Positions 8,933 through 17,149 of a DNA stretch of 64,000 bases are shown one piece after another. This stretch comes from Elusimicrobiota bacterium. Its GTDB lineage: Bacteria; Elusimicrobiota; Elusimicrobia; FEN-1173. The stretch is taken from contig JAEURZ010000012.1 in assembly GCA_016788905.1 (NCBI GenBank), forward strand, positions 23,037 to 87,036. Reading direction: 5' to 3'. The notes beneath the pieces are model-generated. The model worked only from the letters and a program-made list of their open reading frames with translations, did no database searches and was not told the origin of the DNA. Numbering within the stretch: the stretch's first letter is position 1; the number at the start of each line of letters is the position of its first letter. Both the position numbers and the translations under genes were made by a program.

Positions 8933-10485
8933 ATCCCTCGCTTTTCGACAACCGGTTTTTTCTTGCCGACCGGGTTTGAAATGATTTTATTCAAGGCGTT
9001 CAGATAGGCCTTGGCGCTGGCTTCAACGATGTCGGTGGATGTCCCTTTGCCCGACACCACGAGCCCCTGGTTCTCCACTTTAACCACCACATCCCCCTGA
9101 GCATCCGTCCCAGAGGAAAGGGAACGCAAGGTGTAATCTTTCAGTTCGGGGGACAACCCGGTGATTTTATCCATCGCCCGGTAGGCCGCGTCCACAGGAC
9201 CGTCCCCGCAGGCCGCCTCTTGAAAGACCTTCCCTTCTTTTTTCAAACGAACCGTGGCCGTGGGGACAATGCCCGTCCCCGACGTGGTATTGAGATAATC
9301 CAAATGAAAAACTTCCACCGTTTTGTCTCGGCCTTCCTCTTCCACCAGGGCCAACAGATCGTCGTCAAAGACATACTTTTTCTTGTCGGCCAAGGTCTTG
9401 AATTTCCCAAACAAAACATCCAATTTCGGCGCGGTCAGGGTATACCCCAAATGTTTCAATCGGTTCTGAACCCCGTTACGCCCGGAACGGGCGGTGAGGA
9501 GCAGGGCGCTTTCTTCCACGCCAACGTCGGAAGGGTTCATGATCTCGTAAGTGGTACGGGATTTCAGTACCCCGTCCTGATGGATCCCCGAAGAGTGGGC
9601 AAAAGCGTTCGCCCCCACCACGGCCTTGTTGGGCTGAACGGGGATTCCCGTCAATTTAGAAATCAATCGGCTGGACCGGGCGATCTCTTTCGTGTTCACC
9701 CGGGAGGTCAGCTGGAACAAATCTTTCCGTGTCCGAATGGCCATCACGATTTCTTCTAAGGAAGCGTTCCCAGCCCGCTCCCCAATCCCGTTCACAGTAC
9801 ATTCCACCTGGCGAGCCCCGTTTTGGACCGCCGCCAAAGAATTGGAAACCGCCAACCCCAAATCGTTGTGGCAATGAACGCTCACCACGGCTTTTTTAAT
9901 GTTCGGAACCCGGGAAATCAAACGGTGGATTTTCTCCCCCCACTCGGAAGGAATGGAATACCCCACGGTGTCCGGGATATTGACCGTCGCGGCCCCCGCG
10001 TCGATCACGGCTTCAATCACCTGACAGAGGTAATCGAAATCCGTACGAACAGCGTCTTCCGCGGAGAACTCCACATTTTCGGTAAATTGACTCGCGTAGC
10101 GAACACATTCCACCGCGCGATCCAAAACCTGCTGACGGGTCATCCTCAGTTTCTGAACGATATGAAGGTCGGACGTGGCAATAAAGGTATGAATACGGGG
10201 ACGTTTGGAATGTTTCACCGCGTTCCAACAGGCATCGATGTCCCCTTTTACGGCCCGGGCCAACCCACAAATTTCGGCTCCTCGGATCTCCTGGGCAATG
10301 GTTTTTACCGCTTCAAAGTCTCCGGGGCTAGACACAGGAAACCCCGCCTCAATCACATCCACACCCAGTTCCGCCAATTGCCGAGCGGCCTGCAGTTTCT
10401 CAGGGATGTTCAGGCTGGCGCCGGGAGATTGCTCTCCGTCACGCAGGGTGGTATCAAAGATAATCAAACGATCGGTTTTTTTCAT
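8929..10485 (-). CDS. leuA: 2-isopropylmalate synthase
   Basis: LeuA joins acetyl-CoA and 2-oxoisovalerate, the committed step to leucine. The 518-residue protein begins with [16 protein letters not shown], typical of the HMGL-like catalytic barrel. It carries the metal-binding HCHND near residue 205 and the [11 protein letters not shown] segment. The last 130 residues look like the LeuA dimer/regulatory domain ([31 protein letters not shown]), so leucine feedback is likely. It starts 4 bases after the pssA stop and overlaps leuC, so it is inside the same operon. Confidence 0.95.
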   Translation of the reverse strand: MKKTDRLIIFDTTLRDGEQSPGASLNIPEKLQAARQLAELGVDVIEAGFPVSSPGDFEAVKTIAQEIRGAEICGLARAVKGDIDACWNAVKHSKRPRIHTFIATSDLHIVQKLRMTRQQVLDRAVECVRYASQFTENVEFSAEDAVRTDFDYLCQVIEAVIDAGAATVNIPDTVGYSIPSEWGEKIHRLISRVPNIKKAVVSVHCHNDLGLAVSNSLAAVQNGARQVECTVNGIGERAGNASLEEIVMAIRTRKDLFQLTSRVNTKEIARSSRLISKLTGIPVQPNKAVVGANAFAHSSGIHQDGVLKSRTTYEIMNPSDVGVEESALLLTARSGRNGVQNRLKHLGYTLTAPKLDVLFGKFKTLADKKKYVFDDDLLALVEEEGRDKTVEVFHLDYLNTTSGTGIVPTATVRLKKEGKVFQEAACGDGPVDAAYRAMDKITGLSPELKDYTLRSLSSGTDAQGDVVVKVENQGLVVSGKGTSTDIVEASAKAYLNALNKIISNPVGKKKPVVEKRGM

Positions 10486-10489
10486 GGGG

Positions 10490-11383
10490 TTATTTACCGT
10501 AATTGTCCAGAGGATCCACTTTCACCACCGGTTTCGTTTCTTGGGGACGCGAGCGAAAAATAAAATATCCCACCAGCCCCCACAGAATATACGACACATA
10601 GAGAATGAAGATCATGTTCTGAGGATAAACCCAAATCATGAGCAACGCCAATACCGTAATCACCAGGGCCCGCAATCCCCGCGGCCGAACCAAGTTCTGG
10701 ACCCGAAACTTCGCGTAGTGGACGTTCGAGACCATGAGAAGACAGAGCAACAACATCACCGCCGGCACCACTTCATAGAACACCGGCACCTGATTCATGA
10801 CCAGCCGCAGACTTCGGATCGGAAGACCGATCTCCTGAATGGAATAAAGCAATGCAAAAATAGCCAATACCCCACCCGCGGCGGGCGTGGGCAACCCCAC
10901 AAATCCACCTCCGGACGGCTCGCCCATTTGGGCCTTCAGGTTAAACCGGGCTAACCGCAACGCTCCACAAATCACAAACAACAACGCGATGGCAAACCCC
11001 CAAGAGGGATTGTTCTTTAAGACCATCTCGTACATCAACAGAGCGGGAGCGATCCCGAAAGTAATCCAATCCGCCAAGGAATCCAGTTCAATGCCGAACC
11101 GGCTGGTGGTGCGGGTCAACCGAGCCACGACCCCGTCAAAAATATCCAACACATGCCCCAACAAAATCGCCTTGGCGGCCATCCCATAATGGCCGGAAAC
11201 CGCTTGGGTAATGGCAAAAAAGCCCAACCCCATGTTCCCCAGGGTTAAGAGGGAAGGCAACAGATAAATTCCCCGCCGGGCGGGCGGACGCGGAGCCAAA
11301 GAGGCCTCAGGTAAAGTAGGGGTTCTCTCCCGCCGAATATCGAAAATACCCTGTAAAAAACTGCGCCGTCCGCTCAATTTCAT
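10490..11383 (-). CDS. pssA: CDP-diacylglycerol--serine O-phosphatidyltransferase
   Basis: PssA makes phosphatidylserine from CDP-diacylglycerol and serine at the inner membrane. The CDP-alcohol phosphotransferase motif is complete: [15 protein letters not shown] followed by ELDSLAD, near residues 79-102. Several hydrophobic helices follow. The frame continues five codons upstream, but the ATG at 11383 overlaps the psd stop as TAATG and has GGGGGA upstream, so this start (297 residues) is preferred. Together with psd it gives the two-step route to phosphatidylethanolamine. Its position upstream of leuA puts phospholipid synthesis under the amino acid operon's control. Confidence 0.9.
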   Translation of the reverse strand: MKLSGRRSFLQGIFDIRRERTPTLPEASLAPRPPARRGIYLLPSLLTLGNMGLGFFAITQAVSGHYGMAAKAILLGHVLDIFDGVVARLTRTTSRFGIELDSLADWITFGIAPALLMYEMVLKNNPSWGFAIALLFVICGALRLARFNLKAQMGEPSGGGFVGLPTPAAGGVLAIFALLYSIQEIGLPIRSLRLVMNQVPVFYEVVPAVMLLLCLLMVSNVHYAKFRVQNLVRPRGLRALVITVLALLMIWVYPQNMIFILYVSYILWGLVGYFIFRSRPQETKPVVKVDPLDNYGK

Positions 11384-12042
11384 TAGGATTTCCCCCACCG
11401 CGCCATGACAGTTTCCCCAGCGCGAACCCGTTGCCCTTCTTTGACCAAAATTTCCACCCCCGGCGGAACGTAAAGATCCACCTGGGAACCAAAACGGATC
11501 AAGCCCACCCGTTCACCCAAAACCACGTTGTCTTCAGGCCGAACCCAACAAAGGATACGGCGGGCAATAAATCCGGCGATTTGCCGAATCATCACTTTTC
11601 CCTGAGGCGTATTAAATTCGATGCTGTTGGCCTCGTTCACGAAAGGCGCCCGGGGGTTCCGGGCGTCCAGGAAGGAGCCCGCCCGGTATTCTGTCCGAGT
11701 CACCTGGCCCGCCACTGGGGCCCGTTGCACGTGCCCGTCCAAAACCGAAAGGAAAATCCGCACCACCCGGCCCTGACCATACCCTTCGCCGTCAATGTCC
11801 GCCACTTCCAACACCCGCCCGTCCGCCGGAGACAAAATGTCCGTCGTGACGGGAATGCTTCGTTTCCCGTCCCGAAAGAAGTAGAGAGAAAAGACCGCCA
11901 ACAGAAGAAGGATCACCCCCACCGATCGGGAAAACCACGGACCCAAGGCAGAAAAAAGTCCCCCCAAAATTGCAAAGGCCAAAACGAACTTCCACCCATC
12001 CCCCGCAATAGGGATAAACCGTGACGGATCATTCATATACAA
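11383..12042 (-). CDS. psd: Phosphatidylserine decarboxylase proenzyme, short form
   Basis: Psd decarboxylates phosphatidylserine to phosphatidylethanolamine with a pyruvoyl group formed by self-cleavage at a Gly-Ser bond. In this 219-residue protein the likely cleavage site is in RFGSQVD, with Ser186 becoming the pyruvoyl group. It also has DGHVQRAPVAG, the conserved His region, and LSPADG. Two N-terminal hydrophobic segments (about residues 18-50) would anchor it to the membrane. The length fits the short Psd group rather than the longer E. coli type. The stop codon is fused to the pssA start. Confidence 0.92.
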   Translation of the reverse strand: MYMNDPSRFIPIAGDGWKFVLAFAILGGLFSALGPWFSRSVGVILLLLAVFSLYFFRDGKRSIPVTTDILSPADGRVLEVADIDGEGYGQGRVVRIFLSVLDGHVQRAPVAGQVTRTEYRAGSFLDARNPRAPFVNEANSIEFNTPQGKVMIRQIAGFIARRILCWVRPEDNVVLGERVGLIRFGSQVDLYVPPGVEILVKEGQRVRAGETVMARWGKS

Positions 12043-12106
12043 TCATCTCCCGTGAAAATGTAGAAACACCAACCCCCACTGCCCCCCGCCCAACAAAAAG
12101 TTCTCC

Positions 12107-13153
12107 CTATTCTTTTTTCTTAAGCCAAGGCATCATCGCCCGAAGTTTTTCACCAACGATTTCAATCGGGTGAGCCGCGGTGGCCCTCCGGTGGGAGTTG
12201 ATCACCGTGCTACCCATGGCCTTTTCCATCAAATATTCCCGGGCAAACACACCGTTTTGGACCTCTTTCAGGTTCCGTTTCATCTGGGCTTTGGTTTCAC
12301 ACGTCACCAACCGGGGCCCCCGACTGTATTCTCCGTACTCGGCGGTATCGGAGATGGAGTAGTTCATCCACCCAATCCCCCCTTCTTGAATCATGTCGGT
12401 GATCAACTTCAATTCGTGAAGACATTCAAAATAAGCGATTTCCGGTTGATACCCGGCCTCGATCAAGGTTTCGAACCCGGCTTTCACCAGGTCCACCACA
12501 CCGCCGCACAAGACGTTCTGTTCGCCGAAAAGGTCGGTCTCGGTCTCTTCGGTAAACGTGGTTTCAATCACGCCCGCCCGTGTGGCCCCAATGGCCTTAC
12601 AAAAGGCGAGGGCGAGGCTCAACGCCTTGCCGGAATAATCCTGTTCCACCGCAACCAACGCGGGGGTTCCCTTGCCTTCTTCGTAAGTGCGTCGAACCAA
12701 ATGGCCCGGGCCCTTGGGGGCGATGAGCACAACATCCGCCTCTTTAGGCGGAGTCACTTGGCCAAACCGAATGTTAAACCCGTGGGACCAGGAAAGGACC
12801 ACACCCTTCTTCATGTTCGGCGCCACTTCTTCACGCCACACTTTCCCCTGGGCTTCGTCGGGGAGGAGGAAATGAATCCAGTCCGCGTCTTTAATGGCCT
12901 CCACGTTGTTGGAGATCAGATCTTTGCCCGCGGTCCACCCGTGTTTTACGGCCAAGGTATACCCTCGACCACTGGGGCGAACAGCGACCACCACGTTCAA
13001 TCCTGAATCTTTGAGGTTCAACGCCTGGGCGTGCCCCTGGGACCCGTAGCCCAACACGACGATCTTTTTGCCTTTGAGCAAATTCAGATCACCGTCTTTG
13101 TCATAAAAAGTTTTTGCTTTCAGTTCAATTTTTTTTTCGTTTGCCGTGTTCAT
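12107..13153 (-). CDS. ilvC: Ketol-acid reductoisomerase (NADP)
   Basis: IlvC converts acetolactate and acetohydroxybutyrate to the dihydroxy acids of valine and isoleucine synthesis. The Rossmann motif VLGYGSQGHAQALNLKDSG lies near residues 24-42. The knotted domain shows DLFGEQNVLCGG and CLHELKLITDMIQEGG. The frame is open a further 12 codons upstream, but AAAGGAG lies five bases before the ATG at 13153, so that start (348 residues, class I length) is chosen. It follows ilvBN after a 190-base gap holding palindromic repeats and precedes psd by 64 bases. Confidence 0.95.
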   Translation of the reverse strand: MNTANEKKIELKAKTFYDKDGDLNLLKGKKIVVLGYGSQGHAQALNLKDSGLNVVVAVRPSGRGYTLAVKHGWTAGKDLISNNVEAIKDADWIHFLLPDEAQGKVWREEVAPNMKKGVVLSWSHGFNIRFGQVTPPKEADVVLIAPKGPGHLVRRTYEEGKGTPALVAVEQDYSGKALSLALAFCKAIGATRAGVIETTFTEETETDLFGEQNVLCGGVVDLVKAGFETLIEAGYQPEIAYFECLHELKLITDMIQEGGIGWMNYSISDTAEYGEYSRGPRLVTCETKAQMKRNLKEVQNGVFAREYLMEKAMGSTVINSHRRATAAHPIEIVGEKLRAMMPWLKKKE

Positions 13154-13203
13154 GGAAGCTCCTTTGAATAAAAAGAAATTTGGTAACAACTCAGGCCCTG
13201 ACC

Positions 13204-13230
13204 TTTCTCCCTCTCCCGCTTAAGGGAGAG
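13204..13230. repeat. Partial GC-rich palindromic repeat
   Basis: A shortened version of the repeat seen at 2995 and 13239, with a CTCTCCCGCTTAAGGGAGAG hairpin but no tail. It stands nine bases from the full copy, in the gap between ilvBN and ilvC. Confidence 0.6.
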
Positions 13231-13238
13231 CCTTTGCC

Positions 13239-13287
13239 TTTCTCCCTCTCCCGCTCGCGGGAGAGGGGCGGGGAGAGGGTGGGGTTT
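13239..13287. repeat. 49-bp GC-rich palindromic repeat, copy B
   Basis: This copy differs from 2995-3043 by one base and has the same orientation. It lies inside the operon between the ilvBN stop (13344) and the ilvC start (13153), where a hairpin could stabilise or partly stop the message and so set the ratio of IlvBN to downstream enzymes. Confidence 0.75.
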
Positions 13288-13343
13288 TCTAACGGTGAAC
13301 CGATCAATCCCCTGAGCAGTTACGAAGTTCGATTATAACAACT

Positions 13344-15704
13344 CTAGAAGAGGTCGGGAACCGCGTCGCCTTTCGGTTCCGACACCGCCGCCCCTTTTCC
13401 CCGGGACTTGATCCACTCCCCGGTGACCATATCTTTATAGGCCGACCCGGGCCCCACCATAGGGTACACCATAGCCTTCGTGTCGATCATGACCTCCAAA
13501 AACGCGGGGCCAGAGGTGGAAACGAAATCCCGCAGCGCCCCTTCCAGTTCGTCTTGTTTGGAAACACGACGAGCAAAGGGGAACCCCATCGCCTCGGCGG
13601 CCTTCACGAACTGAATGGAGTGAAGATTTTTATCAATGGCAAAATAACGCTTGCCGAAATACAGGGTTTGCCATTGGCGCACCATCCCATCCCCCTCATT
13701 GTTCAAGAGAAGGACTTTGACGGGCAAATCATAGGTTGTCACCGTCTCCAACTCGCCCAGGTTCATGCGAATGCTTCCATCCCCGTCGATATTGATAACA
13801 GTTTTGCCCGGATTGGCGAACTGGGCCCCAATGGCCGCGGGCAAACCAAACCCCATGGTCCCCATACTCCCGGAGGTCAAGAAATGCCGGGGCAACTTGT
13901 GGTGCCCGTACTGGGCGGCCCACATTTGGTGTTGTCCCACACCCGTGGTCAGGATCGCGTCGCCTTTCGTCAATTCCGAAAGGATCTCCAACACGCGATA
14001 GGGCTGAAGGAGAACGCTCTTCCGATCGTAGTTCAACGCGTGATCGTTACGACTGGCTTCCAACTCCTTCCACCAGGCGGAATAATCTTTTTTAAAACCG
14101 ATCCGCCGTCCGGCGTCAATTAAGTCCCGCAATCCCCGCTTCGCGTCAGACACATGACTCCAGGTGGCCATTTTCACCTTCCCGATTTCCGCCGGGTCGA
14201 TGTCCATGTGCCCAACAAAGGTGGCTTTGGGCGCGAACTCCGCCACTTTTCCAGCCACCCGATCGTCAAACCGGGCCCCGATGGAAAACAGGAAATCGCA
14301 ATCGTCCACGGCGTAATTGGCGAAAGCTGTCCCGTGCATGCCCAACATATGGAACGATTGGGCATGATGGTTGTCCAGGGATCCGATCCCCATGAGGGAG
14401 GTCACCACCGGCAGATGGAACGCTTCGGCAAACTCCCGCAACTCCGCCGCCGCTCCACTGTTGATCACCCCTCCACCAACATAAAGGAGGGGCCGTTCCG
14501 CCACGGATAACCGTTCAAAAAAGATCCGCCCCGCCTCTTCCGACAGATGGGCCTTAGCCAACGCTTCCACCCGCCGTCGATACCCCCGCAACGGAAGAAG
14601 TCCGGCCCCATGATAGGGGCCTTGCCACAATTGCACGTCTTTGGGGATATCGACGACCACGGGCCCTGGCCGACCGGTCCGTGCAATCCAAAACGCCGTG
14701 CGAAGGGTGGCTTCCAGGTCTTCCGGTTTCTCCACCAAAAAGACATGCTTGGCGCAGGACATCATAATGTTGAATATGGGCGCCTCTTGAAACGCGTCCG
14801 ACCCAATCGCGGGCCGGGGCACCTGCCCCGTTAACACCACCAGAGGGATCGAATCCGCGGCCGCGTCCCGGATGGGGGTCACCGTGTTCGTGGCCCCGGG
14901 CCCTGAGGTCACAAACGCCACACCCACTTTCCCGGTGGACCGGGCATAACCGGAGGCCATGAACCCCGCCCCCTGCTCGTTGGCCGGCACGATGAATCGA
15001 ATTTGTTTGTTCTCCGGTTGTTTTTCGTTAAACCGGAAAAAAGCGTCGATCCCCGGGAGGATGGCCCCGCCCGAATAACCGAACACCGTGTCCACCCCTT
15101 CTTGGGCGAAAACGCGGGGGATCATGTCCGCCCCGGTCATGGTTTCACCGCCACCGGGCACAGGCCGCTTCTCTTCCGCGTGAGGCATCAGGTCCGCGGT
15201 CACATCCAAGGTTTTCCCCCGCTGCAAAGCGATCCGACCAGTACGGGACACTTCTAGAATGCCAAAGGGTTCCAAAGCTTGAATCAAAGCATCGGTTTCT
15301 TCGCCTCGGCCCGCGGCTTCCACAATGAAGCCATCTTGACCCAAATCGGTCACCCGGGCATGAAACACCCGGCACACGGTGTCCAAAGCCTCGCGACCGC
15401 TTGGCATCGCAATTTTCACCAACATGAGCTCACTGTCCATACAGTCGTCCCAGCTCAAATCCGCCACGCGGATCACGTCCACCAGCTTGTTCAACTGATT
15501 GACGATCTGGCCCACCACCCGGTGGTCCCCACGGCAAACCAGGGAGATGCGAGAAATTTCAGAAATTTGTGTGGCGCCGACCGCCAAGGAATCAATGTTA
15601 AAACCACGGGCTGAAATCAGTCCGCTGATGCGCGCCAAAACGCCGGGCCGATCTTCCACCAAACAAGAGATGAGATGCAACGCATTTTTTGGATCACCGT
15701 TCAT
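13344..15704 (-). CDS. ilvBN: Acetolactate synthase, regulatory (IlvN) and catalytic (IlvB) parts fused
   Basis: This 786-residue protein makes acetolactate from pyruvate with thiamine diphosphate. Residues 1-165 are a complete small subunit: an ACT domain (LVEDRPGVLARISGLISARGF) and the IlvN C-terminal half. A linker follows (about 165-188). The large subunit starts near residue 188 (MTGADMIPRVFAQEGVDTVF) and runs to the end. The ThDP-activating Glu is E243 in PANEQGAGFMASG, where most synthases have HEQGA. The ThDP/metal motif GDGSIRMNLGELET is present. Regulatory-first fusion in one chain is unusual: the two are normally separate genes with ilvB first. The stop is far downstream and the joint is seamless, so this is not a frameshift artefact. 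Val/Leu feedback through the ACT part is likely. A leader-peptide attenuator precedes it. Confidence 0.93.
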   Translation of the reverse strand: MNGDPKNALHLISCLVEDRPGVLARISGLISARGFNIDSLAVGATQISEISRISLVCRGDHRVVGQIVNQLNKLVDVIRVADLSWDDCMDSELMLVKIAMPSGREALDTVCRVFHARVTDLGQDGFIVEAAGRGEETDALIQALEPFGILEVSRTGRIALQRGKTLDVTADLMPHAEEKRPVPGGGETMTGADMIPRVFAQEGVDTVFGYSGGAILPGIDAFFRFNEKQPENKQIRFIVPANEQGAGFMASGYARSTGKVGVAFVTSGPGATNTVTPIRDAAADSIPLVVLTGQVPRPAIGSDAFQEAPIFNIMMSCAKHVFLVEKPEDLEATLRTAFWIARTGRPGPVVVDIPKDVQLWQGPYHGAGLLPLRGYRRRVEALAKAHLSEEAGRIFFERLSVAERPLLYVGGGVINSGAAAELREFAEAFHLPVVTSLMGIGSLDNHHAQSFHMLGMHGTAFANYAVDDCDFLFSIGARFDDRVAGKVAEFAPKATFVGHMDIDPAEIGKVKMATWSHVSDAKRGLRDLIDAGRRIGFKKDYSAWWKELEASRNDHALNYDRKSVLLQPYRVLEILSELTKGDAILTTGVGQHQMWAAQYGHHKLPRHFLTSGSMGTMGFGLPAAIGAQFANPGKTVINIDGDGSIRMNLGELETVTTYDLPVKVLLLNNEGDGMVRQWQTLYFGKRYFAIDKNLHSIQFVKAAEAMGFPFARRVSKQDELEGALRDFVSTSGPAFLEVMIDTKAMVYPMVGPGSAYKDMVTGEWIKSRGKGAAVSEPKGDAVPDLF

Positions 15705-15740
15705 GGGATTCCTCTTTTTAATTGGATTTTACCCGAAAAC

Positions 15741-15771
15741 AAAAAAACCGCCGGATTCCTGCGCCGGCGGT
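15741..15771 (-). terminator. Attenuator terminator upstream of ilvBN
   Basis: On the minus strand an 8-bp stem, ACCGCCGG/CCGGCGGT (15764-15771 with 15747-15754), closes a 9-base loop and is followed directly by seven T residues. It lies 29 bases after the leader-peptide stop and 37 bases before the ilvBN start, as expected for a transcription attenuator. Confidence 0.88.
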
Positions 15772-15799
15772 CTCTCAAACTTTTCGTTAAAACAACCGG

Positions 15800-15880
15800 C
15801 TATCGCGCACCACTCCCCAGGCCCGGGACAACGCCCCGGACCAAAAGAACGACAACGCTAAGAGCTCGATTGTTTAACAT
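15800..15880 (-). CDS. ilv leader peptide (Val/Leu-rich)
   Basis: A 26-codon frame (ATG at 15880, TAG at 15800-15802) contains six Val and five Leu, including the run SVVVLLV at residues 8-14. Short peptides of this composition just upstream of ilv genes act as sensors of charged Val/Leu tRNA: ribosome stalling prevents the following terminator from forming. A GC-rich hairpin (CCGGG/CCCGG) lies within the coding part and the strong terminator lies at 15741-15771. A GCCGG just after the stop could pair with the left terminator arm as an antiterminator. No Ile codon is present, so the signal would be Val and Leu. The ATG lies only seven bases after the -10 box, so the message is probably leaderless. 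Confidence 0.82.
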   Translation of the reverse strand: MLNNRALSVVVLLVRGVVPGLGSGAR

Positions 15881-15887
15881 GGGAACC

Positions 15888-15917
15888 AGTCTAACAGCAA
15901 AGCGGTTTAAATGTCAA
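15888..15917 (-). promoter_or_regulatory. Promoter of the ilv-leu operon
   Basis: On the minus strand a perfect -35 box TTGACA (15912-15917) and a -10 box TAGACT (15888-15893) are 18 bases apart. Transcription would begin at, or one base before, the leader-peptide ATG. Confidence 0.7.
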
Positions 15918-15954
15918 GTTTTTTTTTAGTCTTAGCCTTAGGGGACGTAGCATT

Positions 15955-16243
15955 TATTGTATACATACGCCATTGAGCCAGGACACCTATTCTTCGCCCC
16001 TGTTTCTCCGCGTTTGGCGGCGTCCTCATCCATGACAGCCATCATTCTTGCTGCTCAAGCCAATTCTACCACCACTTATCCGCCATCATCTTTTTAATCC
16101 AGGACAGAAATTCTGGTTGGTCTGCATCGTCAACAAAAAAGGGCCGTCGTTCTATCCCTCTTCCCATCACGTGCGGAAATGCCCCAGAAACATCCAATCG
16201 AGATTGTCTGGGCATGTTGCTATCACCCATTATGTATACAATA
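15955..16243. mobile_element. Degenerate RAYT-type element with 13-bp inverted ends
   Basis: TATTGTATACATA at 15955-15967 and its exact reverse complement at 16231-16243 bracket a broken transposase gene. GGGGACGTAGCATT adjoins the left end. The 289-bp unit looks like a decayed small insertion, or a deleted copy of a larger one. It separates the ilv operon promoter from the accessory region. Confidence 0.55.
16066..16215 (-). pseudogene. N-terminal remnant of a REP-associated tyrosine transposase
   Basis: Only 49 codons remain before a TAG. The translation begins MPRQSRLDVSGAFPHVMGRG and continues IERRPFFVDD, matching the typical start of RAYT/Y1-type transposases (MPRxxRLDxPGAxHHVxxRG). The second His of the HxH motif region reads PHV, and the rest of the catalytic domain, including the Tyr, is missing. 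It is not functional. Confidence 0.75.
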
Positions 16244-16283
16244 TGATTCTGCTGAAAACCCCCTCCCGCTGCTTTCCCAATGA

Positions 16284-16499
16284 TTAGGCCGCGTTGATCT
16301 CCACCACGGGCAAGTGCAAAAGTTCCAACTTTTTCAAGTCCCTCATTGTCGACGCGTGGTCGATATCGATGCCGACCACACGACCGTCCTTGTCCAGGTC
16401 CACAAGAAGGCCTTCCACTATCTCCCGTGTCTCCGCGCTTGGCCTCGAATTCAAATCAATATACAGCGAATCCGTATCCCCATAATAATTCAATTTCAT
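16284..16499 (-). CDS. DUF2283 family protein
   Basis: This 71-residue protein matches the DUF2283 pattern closely: MKLNYYGDTDSLYIDLNSRP, then a GLLVDLDKDGRVVGIDIDHAS segment split by a conserved acidic turn. AGGAGG stands five bases before the ATG. Genes of this family are often paired with a small DUF4258-like gene just upstream and are thought to be part of toxin-antitoxin-like pairs. Here such a partner is present but broken (16509-16682). Its function is unknown. Confidence 0.85.
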   Translation of the reverse strand: MKLNYYGDTDSLYIDLNSRPSAETREIVEGLLVDLDKDGRVVGIDIDHASTMRDLKKLELLHLPVVEINAA

Positions 16500-16508
16500 G
16501 GATTCCTC

Positions 16509-16682
16509 CTATCTCTTAAATCCTCGATCAAAATACGCGTTGTGAACCGTCTCTCCATCCTCTAACGTTATAACGCGCAAAACGCGACCATCAAACTCTT
16601 CGATCCCCCTCCAAAAACTGATCCGCCCATTTTCTTGAGTTACCCGTTTCATCGGTGACTTCAAAACGGTTTCTATCCATAC
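16509..16682 (-). pseudogene. Truncated DUF4258-like partner of the DUF2283 gene
   Basis: A 57-codon open stretch ends 9 bases before the DUF2283 start. Its translation, for example ENGRISFWRGIEEFDGRVLR and ETVHNAYFDRGFKR, resembles the C-terminal two thirds of DUF4258-like proteins. Reading upstream, a TAG interrupts the frame at 16683-16685 and there is no good start before an internal ATG ten codons in. It is therefore either a 5'-truncated gene or a very short protein; truncation is more likely. Confidence 0.55.
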
Positions 16683-17149
16683 CTATCGGACCTCAGGACG
16701 TTTCCTTAGTTCGGAATCTTCAGTTGGGCGCGAGGACCGGCCAGGCTCAGAGAGCCTGGCACCTGAAGCGGCAGAGCCGCTGATGCGAGACGAAAAAAGC
16801 GGGCTTTTTTACGAACAAAAAAGTGCAGGTCGTAGGCCCTTCCCACGCGGGCCATTCCCCCTTGGCATTCCTGGCTAGCGCCGTCACACTTCCGCTAGCG
16901 CGGTCGCGGGGAATACGGACAAACTTTTTTGGGAAGGAAAAAGGCCCGATTTTTTTGTCGAATCCCGTGATTCAACTGGGGATTTTGGGTTAAATTGTCT
17001 ACATTCATGCCCCATCAAGCGAAGAAACGGACTTCCATTCCTCTGCCCGGATTTCCCCAGGTTTGGCGTCATGATATACCGTGGTTGGCTTCATCTTTAA
17101 TACCCCGTCGCAGACAACCCACCTAAGCTCTCGGCCCCGGGTCCTTACG
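16683..17149. other. Gene-free stretch with three consecutive hairpins
   Basis: No convincing gene is seen here. At 16740-16760 a 9-bp stem GCCAGGCTC/GAGCCTGGC closes an AGA triloop. At 16767-16781 a 6-bp stem AGCGGC/GCCGCT closes another AGA triloop. At 16793-16810 AAAAAAG/CTTTTTT with a CGGG loop resembles a bidirectional terminator. A direct repeat GCTAGCGC occurs twice near 16874-16901. It could be a small structured RNA with its terminator on the plus strand, or mobile-element debris. Confidence 0.4.

Noticed and set aside
12170..13006. A 278-codon plus-strand frame opposite ilvC
   Set aside because: It is antisense to a clear ilvC, with no ribosome site or family motifs.
16884..17072. 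A 62-codon minus-strand frame in the gene-free stretch
   Set aside because: No ribosome site, no recognisable family, and the composition looks non-coding. The plus-strand 39-codon frame at the same place is equally unsupported.
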